This document shows positions 1-5,406 of a stretch of 5,406 nt of DNA, piece by piece; positions within the stretch are counted from its first letter, which is position 1; each line of letters begins with the position of its first letter. A program made the translations under genes and the position numbers. The DNA lies in the NCBI GenBank assembly GCA_022704885.1, contig JAKJFO010000137.1:5259-10664 (forward strand), given 5' to 3'. Below the pieces are notes generated by a model that saw only the letters and a list, made by a program, of their open reading frames with translations, had not been told where the DNA came from and did not search any database. This DNA is from Candidatus Rifleibacteriota bacterium. GTDB lineage: Bacteria > Riflebacteria > Ozemobacteria > Ozemobacterales > Ozemobacteraceae.

Positions 1-63
1 CACGCCTGTAACGATCAAGATCAGAATAGTGGCCAGACAAGCATATCTGTATGTTTTATCCAT
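1..63 (-). CDS. Partial CDS: N-terminus of a membrane or exported protein (5' end only)
   Basis: Only the first 21 codons lie in the window; the gene runs off the left edge. It starts at ATG 63-61, with the ribosome binding site AAGGAA (minus strand, 76-71) seven bases upstream, a near-ideal arrangement. The peptide begins MDKTYRYACLATILILIVTG: a short N-terminus with a Lys and an Arg, then a strongly hydrophobic stretch. This is the shape of a signal peptide or signal anchor. A Cys at residue 9 is probably too early to be a lipobox cysteine. The start is 13 bases after the PLD stop codon, so the two are very likely co-transcribed and perhaps translationally coupled. A competing ATG at 71-69 is in another frame that stops after 16 codons. 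The function cannot be judged from 21 residues. Confidence 0.72.
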   Translation of the reverse strand, partial: MDKTYRYACLATILILIVTGV

Positions 64-70
64 GACTTCA

Positions 71-76
71 TTCCTT
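71..76 (-). promoter_or_regulatory. Ribosome binding site of the left-edge gene
   Basis: AAGGAA on the minus strand, seven bases before the ATG at 63-61 and directly after the PLD stop codon (79-77). It decides the start of the truncated left-edge gene against the overlapping out-of-frame ATG at 71-69. Confidence 0.7.
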
Positions 77-2326
77 TTAAAAAATCGGCTTAAGCCAGCC
101 CATTTTCGAAATCAGTTTAATCAACCACATTTTTTGCGGGTTCTCGACATCTTCTGGGCCAAATTCTGCCGAATCAGCCGTAGCAAGACGATATTCAACC
201 GAAGATCTGAGGTCGCTGATGATTTCACTGCGTAGTTCGCTGGCAAAGTCAGGCGCCTTCACCACAGCGACAACCTCTGAATTCACTTTTTCGCTGAGAA
301 AATCGAAGTTGTAGGTGCCAACAATACCTATCTGAGCGTCGAATGCAAAGTTTTTGCCGTGCAGCTGGCCGCGGTTGACCATTGCAAAAATGCGCATGGT
401 CGGAATGTCGCGCAAAATGCTGCGCCAGTCACGATAAAGCATTGCTTCGGTCGGAAAACTGTCTGAAGTCTGAGGACTGTTGGTGTGAACCAGAATTGGC
501 ACGCCGCGCTTCGCGGCGCGCTTGAGAGCTGCTTCAGCACGTGGGGTAAGAACGATGTAAGGATTCTGAATGATAATTTCGCTGCGGCTGCCGTCGATGT
601 ATTTGACGATGTTTTCGGTTATATCATTGCGTGGGCCGGACATTGAGTTGCTGTCAACGATATGAACCGGAGCCTGATGCGATTTGTCTTCTGATCTGAA
701 GTCACGGTAGCCGGTCATGTGTTTGTATTTGCCCAGCTGCTCGTTCAGCTTTTTTATGAGCGACGATTGATCCTTGTTTTTGTCGGAAACGGTCAGAACT
801 CCGCGCTGGTGCAAGGCAAGTTCCATTGCCTGCCAGCCGATTTCCAGTTGTTTGACGCGGTTTACACCAAATATCGATTGTTCGACATCTATCGACTTCA
901 GCAGTTCGAATTCTTCTTCGAATGCTTTTTTCAGCTGCGATGAGACCGCATGGCTTATTATCAGCACATCAGTGTCGCGCCATGCCTTTGCGTCGTCAAT
1001 CGGATCGACGAGGTATTCGTCGGCAATGTTGCGGCCGCCGATGATTGAACTCGTTTCATCGGCAACTATTATCTTGTCGTGGTTGCTCGAAACGATTTTA
1101 CGAATGTCGGTAAAAACGTTGAGCAGACTTGTCTGAATCGGGTTGTAAATCTTGACCTGTACGTTAGGAAATTTTGCGAGCTCCTCAAGATAGCCTTTGG
1201 CCATGAGTTTTATGCTCATCTTGTTGGAGCCGCGCATATCTACCATGATGCGAATATTCAGTCCTTCGCGCGCTTTCTTGAGACATAGGCCGAGAAGACC
1301 GAGTCCGAAGGCATCGTTTTCGATGATGAAATACTGGATGTCGAGGCTGCTGCGTGCTTCGCTGACTATTTTCCAGCGGGCATACCAGGATTCGTAATTG
1401 TTGTAGATCAATCTGACCATCGCGTTGTCATCGTCGATATCTCGGAGGTTGTATTGATACTCATCGAAAACGCCTTCGACGACAGGCACAAAAGGAGCCT
1501 GCGCTGCTTCGAAAGCGAGAAGAAAATCTTCCTGGTCGCTTCTGGCGCGCGTGAATGCCAGCGATTTGGCCTGATAGGTCACGCCGCGCACAATCCTGAC
1601 CGGAAACGCCAGCCAGCTGGTGTTTTTATATTTGTCATAGGCGGCGTTCATCTCTTCGAATCTGGCGGCAACAGTCTGCTGCCATTGAACCTTGTATTCT
1701 TTGCCGCGAATGTAATTAAGGCGCGCGTTGGCCCATTGCACCAGTCTGTTGTCTTTTACCTGTTCAGCAAGCTGGCTGAGCATTGCCACGGCTTTCTTGC
1801 GGTCGATATTGAGACGATCCAGAGCGCTGGCTATTTCATATTTGAGTGTGTTTTTCTGGGCCTCGGTGAAAGTTCGCTGTTGCATGAGCTTTTCGAGCGT
1901 GGCAATAAGCGCCTTTGCCTGAGTCGCTGATCTGGTGCCGGCAAGCGTTTTAACGATGGCGGCCAGCTGATTTGGCATGACATCTGCTACCGGTGCCGAA
2001 GCGCCAGCTTTTTCTGTCAGTTCATTTGAAGCGGTCTGGCCTGGCTGCCCGGATGTTTGTGTGATAGTCGTATTTACCGATGGCGCCAGCGGTCGCTGTA
2101 GGTTCAGGGTGTTTTCATAGGCTGCTTTGGCACTGCGATATGCCGTGATGGCGTTGTCTATTTCGGCTTTTGAGGCTTTGTTGTTTACTGCTGACTGATA
2201 CTGCTGATATGCAGCTACATAGGCCTGGTAGGTGGTGTTGGTATCCTGCGCGAAACCACGGTCAAATGGCAGAATCGCGAGAGCCAGCAGCAGAAACAGA
2301 CCCGGAAAATGTCGCTTTGTCATCAT
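77..2326 (-). CDS. Exported phospholipase D superfamily protein, ClsC/YmdC-like, with helical N-terminal extension
   Basis: 749 residues. Residues 1-26 form a Sec signal peptide (KRH, then a Leu-rich core, probable cleavage after GFA), so the enzyme should act outside the cytoplasm. Residues 30-75 are Tyr/Gln/Ala-rich and look coiled-coil; 80-115 is a Thr/Ser/Gln/Pro linker; 118-230 is helical; none of this is recognised. From about 305 the PLD fold begins (SLDIQYFIIENDAFG, a cardiolipin synthase/ClsC-like strand). The first HKD motif is H416, K418, D423 followed by GGRNIADEY; the second is H656, K658, D663 followed by GTYNFD and NSE. Both are intact, so it should be active. The family transfers or hydrolyses phosphatidyl groups; whether this is a cardiolipin synthase, a phospholipase or a nuclease cannot be read directly. 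ClsC enzymes are near 470 residues, so the N-terminus is an extension. Residues 731-749 are Trp/Lys/Leu-rich and may bind membrane. The gene begins ATG-ATG behind a weak ribosome binding site. Confidence 0.93.
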   Translation of the reverse strand: MMTKRHFPGLFLLLALAILPFDRGFAQDTNTTYQAYVAAYQQYQSAVNNKASKAEIDNAITAYRSAKAAYENTLNLQRPLAPSVNTTITQTSGQPGQTASNELTEKAGASAPVADVMPNQLAAIVKTLAGTRSATQAKALIATLEKLMQQRTFTEAQKNTLKYEIASALDRLNIDRKKAVAMLSQLAEQVKDNRLVQWANARLNYIRGKEYKVQWQQTVAARFEEMNAAYDKYKNTSWLAFPVRIVRGVTYQAKSLAFTRARSDQEDFLLAFEAAQAPFVPVVEGVFDEYQYNLRDIDDDNAMVRLIYNNYESWYARWKIVSEARSSLDIQYFIIENDAFGLGLLGLCLKKAREGLNIRIMVDMRGSNKMSIKLMAKGYLEELAKFPNVQVKIYNPIQTSLLNVFTDIRKIVSSNHDKIIVADETSSIIGGRNIADEYLVDPIDDAKAWRDTDVLIISHAVSSQLKKAFEEEFELLKSIDVEQSIFGVNRVKQLEIGWQAMELALHQRGVLTVSDKNKDQSSLIKKLNEQLGKYKHMTGYRDFRSEDKSHQAPVHIVDSNSMSGPRNDITENIVKYIDGSRSEIIIQNPYIVLTPRAEAALKRAAKRGVPILVHTNSPQTSDSFPTEAMLYRDWRSILRDIPTMRIFAMVNRGQLHGKNFAFDAQIGIVGTYNFDFLSEKVNSEVVAVVKAPDFASELRSEIISDLRSSVEYRLATADSAEFGPEDVENPQKMWLIKLISKMGWLKPIF

Positions 2327-2349
2327 GACTCACTTTCAACTATATCGGG

Positions 2350-2359
2350 TACAATTGTA
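2350..2359. promoter_or_regulatory. 10-bp perfect palindrome at the predicted PLD transcription start
   Basis: TACAATTGTA is fully self-complementary. It begins four bases downstream of the minus-strand TATAAT box and so covers the predicted transcription start. That position would suit an operator, but a short AT-rich palindrome can arise by chance and there is no second copy nearby. Confidence 0.25.
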
Positions 2360-2362
2360 ATG

Positions 2363-2391
2363 ATTATATTTCGGAGCGTCCAGCTATGAAA
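2363..2391 (-). promoter_or_regulatory. Candidate sigma-70-type promoter for the PLD gene
   Basis: On the minus strand a perfect -10 hexamer TATAAT (2368-2363) is preceded at 17 bases by TTTCAT (2391-2386), a poor match to TTGACA. The predicted start near 2356 would give a leader of about 30 bases before the ATG at 2326. This would let the PLD gene and the gene after it be expressed separately from the App1 gene. The -10 box is convincing by sequence; the -35 is not. Confidence 0.35.
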
Positions 2392-2405
2392 TCCAAAAAA
2401 TCTGG

Positions 2406-2552
2406 TTATTTCAAGCGGGTCCAGCGGCTCCACCAGGGTGTTTTTTCGTCAGCATACCTGTCGCCGGCCAGATACATCAGCATTATGGCGATGACGAGAA
2501 ACACAAGGCCGATCAAAATTATCTCGAACACTCCCAGACTTGCGATACTCAC
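2406..2552 (-). CDS. Small single-pass membrane protein, 48 aa, GTG start
   Basis: The reading frame starts at GTG 2552-2550 and stops at TAA 2408-2406. A ribosome binding site AAGAGGT (2564-2558) sits just upstream, leaving six bases between its AGAGG core and the GTG. Residues 1-10 are short and uncharged apart from Glu10; residues 11-29 are a continuous hydrophobic segment of Ile, Leu, Val and Met long enough to cross a membrane; residues 31-48 are polar, ending in KTPWWSRWTRLK, rich in Trp and basic residues. By the positive-inside rule the tail should be cytoplasmic. The gene lies 37 bases after the App1 stop and 79 bases before PLD, so it fills the space between two lipid enzymes and is probably co-transcribed with App1. 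I recognise no family. A regulator, anchor or chaperone for a neighbouring enzyme is possible but is inference. No coding sequence is evident on the other strand, where a longer open frame overlaps both this gene and App1. Confidence 0.65.
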   Translation of the reverse strand: MSIASLGVFEIILIGLVFLVIAIMLMYLAGDRYADEKTPWWSRWTRLK

Positions 2553-2558
2553 TGCAAA

Positions 2559-2563
2559 CCTCT
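2559..2563 (-). promoter_or_regulatory. Ribosome binding site of the 48-aa membrane protein
   Basis: AGAGG on the minus strand, part of AAGAGGT, six bases before the GTG at 2552-2550. It is better than the sites in front of either flanking enzyme gene and is the main evidence that the small GTG frame is translated. Confidence 0.55.
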
Positions 2564-2589
2564 TTTTTACACCAAAACTGCGGCTCAGG

Positions 2590-3558
2590 CTATTTCAGCA
2601 GCCCATCTTCGCGCATACGCTCTTTGAGATCATCGATCCTGTTCCAGTGGATAAGCGGAACTCTGAATTTTTCCTTCAGAGAGTTGCGAGACTCGAGCAG
2701 CTTCTCGATTACCTCGCTCTGGCTGGTAACCTCATGAATAACAATGCCTCTAACCGGCATGTCATTGGTAATGCCTTCGACGAAATTTCGGTAGATAACC
2801 GGGTCTTTTTCGCCGCTGTCGCCAAATAGCAGCACTGGCCGGTTGTTATACCTTTTGACAATCTGTTCAAGCCAGCCGGTTTTGTGATTGGCGTGGTCGC
2901 CGCTGGTCAGACTTTTTTTCAGTACCAGCGTTCCTGCAGGAAACTTGTTGTGAGCCAGAAATTTTTTAAGCGAACGGCTGAGAAAAGCTGGCGAGCTGCT
3001 GAGATAAACAAAGTGGGGCTTACCCATGCCGGTAGCGCCATTGCTGATTTCTCGGTAAAGATCTGGGGTTCCGCTTACCGCCTGACGCTCGTCAACATCT
3101 TTGAACATGCTGTTATAGGCCATTTTCAGGCGACTGCTTACCTCAGTCACCAGAATTGTGTCATCAATATCGCTGACGATTACAAAATCAGCAGTTGCAG
3201 GAAAGGCAAAATCCTCACTGTATAAAATCTTGTTATCGTGGCTCACCGAAATGCTGAAGCTGGCAAGCGAGGTGACACTGGCGACCCCGGAAAACTCACC
3301 GTCTTTGATATCGACGGTGAGTTTCTGGCTGTCGCACTCTACCACTGCTTTGCCACTTGCAAGCCATTTTGAGCGCAGCCCGGAAAGCTTGGCACGCAGG
3401 CCGGTGCCTTCTGGTTTATAGCTGTTGCTGACGATTACGCCTTCGAAAGCAACCGAATTTGTCTCGAACAGCGGAAAAACCCGCAGATCGAGCAGATCGA
3501 TGGCCCATAACGATGAGGCCTGCAGTACAAACAAAAATGCGAGCAACAGCTTTTGCAT
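2590..3558 (-). CDS. Exported App1-family (DUF2183) phosphatidate phosphatase
   Basis: 322 residues from ATG 3558-3556; an in-frame TAA four codons upstream (3570-3568) rules out a much longer start, though TTG at 3564 is possible. Residues 1-19 are a signal peptide (MQKLLLAFLFVLQASSLWA), placing the enzyme outside the cytoplasm. Residues 20-120 look like a beta-rich domain, as in other DUF2183 proteins. The HAD catalytic domain follows: motif I is SDIDDT with D130 as expected nucleophile and D132 as acid/base; motif II is YLSSSP near 185-190; a lysine near 226 (HKTGW) fits motif III; motif IV is FGDSGEKDPVIY near 245-256, the family signature. The family, named from yeast App1, is a Mg-dependent phosphatidate phosphatase making diacylglycerol; that this protein uses the same substrate is inferred. 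The 48-aa membrane protein follows after 37 bases. No ribosome binding site is visible before the ATG, and a promoter-like sequence almost touches it. Confidence 0.9.
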   Translation of the reverse strand: MQKLLLAFLFVLQASSLWAIDLLDLRVFPLFETNSVAFEGVIVSNSYKPEGTGLRAKLSGLRSKWLASGKAVVECDSQKLTVDIKDGEFSGVASVTSLASFSISVSHDNKILYSEDFAFPATADFVIVSDIDDTILVTEVSSRLKMAYNSMFKDVDERQAVSGTPDLYREISNGATGMGKPHFVYLSSSPAFLSRSLKKFLAHNKFPAGTLVLKKSLTSGDHANHKTGWLEQIVKRYNNRPVLLFGDSGEKDPVIYRNFVEGITNDMPVRGIVIHEVTSQSEVIEKLLESRNSLKEKFRVPLIHWNRIDDLKERMREDGLLK

Positions 3559-3564
3559 GATCAA

Positions 3565-3593
3565 ATTTTAAGAATAAAACTGCTAACCCGCAA
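3565..3593 (-). promoter_or_regulatory. Candidate promoter abutting the App1 start (possible leaderless mRNA)
   Basis: On the minus strand TTGCGG (3593-3588) and TAAAAT (3570-3565) are separated by exactly 17 bases. The -10 box ends only six bases before the ATG at 3558, so transcription would begin at or next to the start codon. The lack of a Shine-Dalgarno sequence before this ATG fits a leaderless message. The -35 matches consensus only in TTG, so the call rests on spacing and context. Confidence 0.3.
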
Positions 3594-3688
3594 CCCGCTA
3601 CGGTCAGTCACGGCATGTTTTCGTCGAAAGATGGTAAACCGCAGATTAAAAAGATTTCTTAAGAGGCAGAGCAGGCTTTGCATGATCG

Positions 3689-3756
3689 ATTCTGCGACTT
3701 CGCTGCGCTACGCGAAGAATGACGAAAAAGGGTGTGTCCTGCGCGTAGTCGCAGGG
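3689..3756. repeat. Palindrome-rich intergenic element (REP/MITE-like)
   Basis: This part of the SrfC-App1 gap holds nested inverted repeats. CTTCGC (3698-3703) pairs with GCGAAG (3712-3717) across eight bases. CCTGCG (3738-3743) pairs with CGCAGG (3750-3755) across six. On a larger scale CTGCGAC (3692-3698) plus TACGCG (3709-3714) is the exact complement of the 13 contiguous bases 3742-3754, the left arm being interrupted by ten bases. Such GC-rich TTCGC/GCGAAG palindromes, often flanked by GATTCT or GAATGAC, are typical of dispersed intergenic repeats in bacterial genomes, from general knowledge. Only one copy is present here, so its repeat status is inferred. No plausible gene overlaps it. 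Confidence 0.5.
3725..3755 (-). terminator. Weak candidate terminator after the SrfC-like gene
   Basis: Reading leftward from the SrfC stop, the minus strand forms a six-pair GC-rich stem CCTGCG/CGCAGG (3755-3738) with a six-base loop, then eight bases, then five T (3729-3725). The stem is good but the T tract is displaced and short, so it is a poor match to an intrinsic terminator. It may simply be part of the palindromic element. Confidence 0.22.
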
Positions 3757-3796
3757 TTCAGACTCCTCACCTGGAACTATTGACTTAGAGCATGCC

Positions 3797-5406
3797 TCAG
3801 GTCGTAACCGACGTGCTGAGAATGCTGCTGAGAGCCTGGTTGCTGGCTTCGTCATCAGCGGAGGCTTCGGCCACGTTGTCTTTGAACATCTGCACCAGTG
3901 CGTTGGTCCAGTGCTGATACAGAGTCAGGCCGGGGTATGCGCGTGCCGACAGGGTTGCCTTTGGCGGGCCAGACGGAATCGTGATTTCAGCGCGGGGCTG
4001 GCCGAGTTCGACTATATAGCGGTTGAGCTGCTCTGCCGCGCTGGCAGCTGTTTTTCTCTGAAACCTCACCGGATTTGGTGCGTTGAGCTGGCTGTCGCTT
4101 TCTTCTGCCAGCTTTGCTTCGAGTTTCAAGCGCGAAGCTCCTTTGATTATTTCTTGAGTCACTTCGGCATACCATTCGCCCGGCAGGCCGGTAATCTGAT
4201 GGAAATCTGTGTTCTGCGAGAGATATACAAGCTGCTCCTGCCAGCGGTTCAAAACCGACTGGGCGAACTTTACGCCCTTGCTGACCGGTGTTTTAGCTGG
4301 TTTTGCCGGTGCTGCCGCTGGTTCGCTGTCGAAGGCAAAAATCGATTCTTCGAAAACCGGCGTGTCACTCTGGGCCAGTCCACCATTTTCGCTGCTTTCT
4401 TCTTCATCGCCCATCGGGTTGATAACTGCGTCAAAAAGCATGCCGATCGTTTTGTCAGATATCGAAAAACGGTCGAGGTCGAGAATCTGCGGCAACGAAT
4501 AACGGGTTGCCATGACCCGGCCGAGGTTGACCAGAAGCTTCTTTGCGCGCTCTTCGGCGAGGCCGCGTGCTTTGCTGATGTCGTCGCCGATGAAATAAGG
4601 CTGCAGATGCGTTTTGAGTTCTGCTTCGATCTGTTTTAGATTGCTGCTGAGCTGGGCAACCTTGGTTGTATCTTCTATGCCGGTCCGCAACGTTTTTATG
4701 AGATAGGGAATTCCAGGGTTGCCTGGTGTCGCCGACTGCTGCCATGATTCGCACGGATTGGCAAAATGCTTCTGCACATGCTGGTTCGCGAGATACTCTT
4801 TTTTGATCTGGTCGAGCTGCTCTTCGTCGCGCACGAATTCCTGTCCGTCCTTATCACGGCCGAAGACCGTCTGCTGCACGTTAGGGTTACGCACCCAGTA
4901 GCAGTTCTGAAAAGCCTTTCCAGGCTCCCATTCATCTACCCATTCCCCGGCGCGGCCGAGAAAGTCGGCAAAATTGGTCTTGAGGCGGCTGTCCCAGCGC
5001 ACCGCCGGGTCTTCGCCACGTTTGCGCACGAGATCCATGTCGAACTTGGTAAAAATGTTGAAAAGCAGCGGTTTCTTGCCTTTGCGCGCCGCAGCATCTT
5101 TGCCCTGACTCCATTCAACCCACTTATTAACCATATAAGGCAATGATTTTGCTTCCTGTGGCCCGCCTTCCTGGCAGAGCAGCAGGGCGCTGACATCTCG
5201 GTCGTCTGAGTAGCGGTCGAATAGATACGCGACTTTGCCGCGCAGATAGACTTCGACGAGAGCTTCGTGGTCTTTGCTGAGGCGGTTCTGGTCAAACACC
5301 TGGGCGCGGGCACGCGCACCGGGAAAGTCGAGAATGTCGAGCTTCTGCACCAGTGCTTCTTCGCCCGGTTCCTGAACCTGCATGATCAGTTCGCTGGTAA
5401 GTGCGC
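3797..5406 (-). CDS. srfC: SrfC-like putative virulence factor (Virul_fac family), GTPase-like, N-terminus missing
   Basis: The frame is open to the right edge: seven complete codons precede the first ATG (5383), so that Met is internal and the true start lies outside. About 535 C-terminal residues are visible; numbering here is from that Met. DILDFPGARAR (residues 16-26) is a G3/Walker B-type motif, and NIFTKFD (109-115) gives T112, K113 and D115, a G4 guanine-specificity motif, so the missing part should hold the P-loop. Residues 120-320 are mixed alpha/beta, including WVRNPNVQQTVFGRD. Residues 325-365 are an acidic then Ala/Pro/Lys-rich linker. Residues 370-510 are helical. SrfC was named as an SsrB-regulated factor in Salmonella and is usually encoded with SrfA and SrfB; its biochemical role is not settled. 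I assign the family by recalled resemblance and these motifs. No signal peptide or membrane segment is visible here. srfB may lie beyond the edge. It stops at TGA 3799-3797, 238 bases before the App1 ATG. Confidence 0.72.
   Translation of the reverse strand, partial: ALTSELIMQVQEPGEEALVQKLDILDFPGARARAQVFDQNRLSKDHEALVEVYLRGKVAYLFDRYSDDRDVSALLLCQEGGPQEAKSLPYMVNKWVEWSQGKDAAARKGKKPLLFNIFTKFDMDLVRKRGEDPAVRWDSRLKTNFADFLGRAGEWVDEWEPGKAFQNCYWVRNPNVQQTVFGRDKDGQEFVRDEEQLDQIKKEYLANQHVQKHFANPCESWQQSATPGNPGIPYLIKTLRTGIEDTTKVAQLSSNLKQIEAELKTHLQPYFIGDDISKARGLAEERAKKLLVNLGRVMATRYSLPQILDLDRFSISDKTIGMLFDAVINPMGDEEESSENGGLAQSDTPVFEESIFAFDSEPAAAPAKPAKTPVSKGVKFAQSVLNRWQEQLVYLSQNTDFHQITGLPGEWYAEVTQEIIKGASRLKLEAKLAEESDSQLNAPNPVRFQRKTAASAAEQLNRYIVELGQPRAEITIPSGPPKATLSARAYPGLTLYQHWTNALVQMFKDNVAEASADDEASNQALSSILSTSVTT

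Noticed and set aside
1454..1930. Plus-strand open frame of 158 codons opposite the PLD gene
   Set aside because: It is antisense to the PLD N-terminal extension, which is one continuous minus-strand frame with signal peptide and PLD domains.
2388..2412. Hairpin GAAATCCA / TGG-tt-ATTTC at the end of the small membrane gene, with an A/T run
   Set aside because: The T run on the minus strand lies in the loop rather than after the stem, and the stem is AT-rich with a bulge, so it is not an intrinsic terminator.
2386..2829. Plus-strand open frame of 147 codons beginning with a Lys-rich peptide
   Set aside because: It runs antisense through the small membrane gene and the 3' end of the App1 gene, which has clear catalytic motifs. 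Its product resembles no family and has no convincing ribosome binding site.
3581..3600. Short tandem GCGGGTT GCGGGTT (minus strand) upstream of the App1 gene
   Set aside because: Only two 7-base copies; too short to call a repeat or operator.
3553..3783. Plus-strand open frame in the same gap (76 codons)
   Set aside because: It also reads through the palindromic element, has no clear ribosome binding site, and its product is Arg-rich with no recognisable domain.
3646..3855. Minus-strand open frame across the SrfC-App1 gap (69 codons)
   Set aside because: It overlaps the end of the SrfC-like gene in another frame and mostly translates the palindromic element, a common source of spurious hypothetical proteins.
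3911..4639. Plus-strand open frame of 242 codons opposite the SrfC-like gene
   Set aside because: Cys/Phe/Arg-rich antisense translation of a gene with family motifs on the minus strand; it is a shadow frame.
1..5406. CRISPR arrays, tRNA or rRNA genes, insertion sequences
   Set aside because: No regularly spaced repeats, cloverleaf, rRNA-like sequence or transposase-like frame was seen on either strand.

Overview
The window is a compact, one-directional stretch of a bacterial chromosome. Every supported gene reads on the minus strand, so transcription runs from the right edge to the left. Two or three products carry export signals (Sec-type signal peptides or N-terminal hydrophobic segments), and one is a predicted cytoplasmic GTPase-like protein of the SrfC (Virul_fac) family. 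That fits a Gram-negative-type bacterium of roughly 50% GC. There is no rRNA, tRNA or other taxonomic marker, so I do not assign a lineage.

Layout in transcription order. (1) 5406-3797: the C-terminal ~535 residues of an SrfC-like putative virulence factor with visible GTPase G3 (DFPG) and G4 (TKFD) motifs; its start lies beyond the right edge. (2) 3796-3559: a 238-bp gap with a structured, palindrome-rich element (about 3689-3756), then a promoter-like sequence placed almost directly on the next start codon. (3) 3558-2590: an exported App1-type (DUF2183) phosphatidate phosphatase of the HAD superfamily with all its signature motifs. (4) 2552-2406: a 48-residue single-pass membrane protein starting at GTG behind a good ribosome binding site, short enough to be missed by routine gene calling. 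(5) 2405-2327: a 79-bp spacer with a perfect TATAAT -10 box and a 10-bp palindrome. (6) 2326-77: an exported phospholipase D superfamily protein with two intact HKD motifs, ClsC/YmdC-like in its C-terminal two thirds, carrying an unusual ~280-residue helical N-terminal extension. (7) 63-1: the first 21 codons of a further membrane or exported protein, 13 bp behind the PLD gene with its own strong ribosome binding site.

How they may work together: PLD-superfamily enzymes transfer or hydrolyse phosphatidyl groups and can generate phosphatidic acid; App1 enzymes dephosphorylate phosphatidic acid to diacylglycerol. Two exported enzymes of this kind, a small membrane protein between them and a further membrane or exported protein behind them suggest an envelope phospholipid-remodelling module. 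That is inference from families and context. Any functional link to the SrfC-like gene is open, because a gap with a structured element and a possible promoter separates them.
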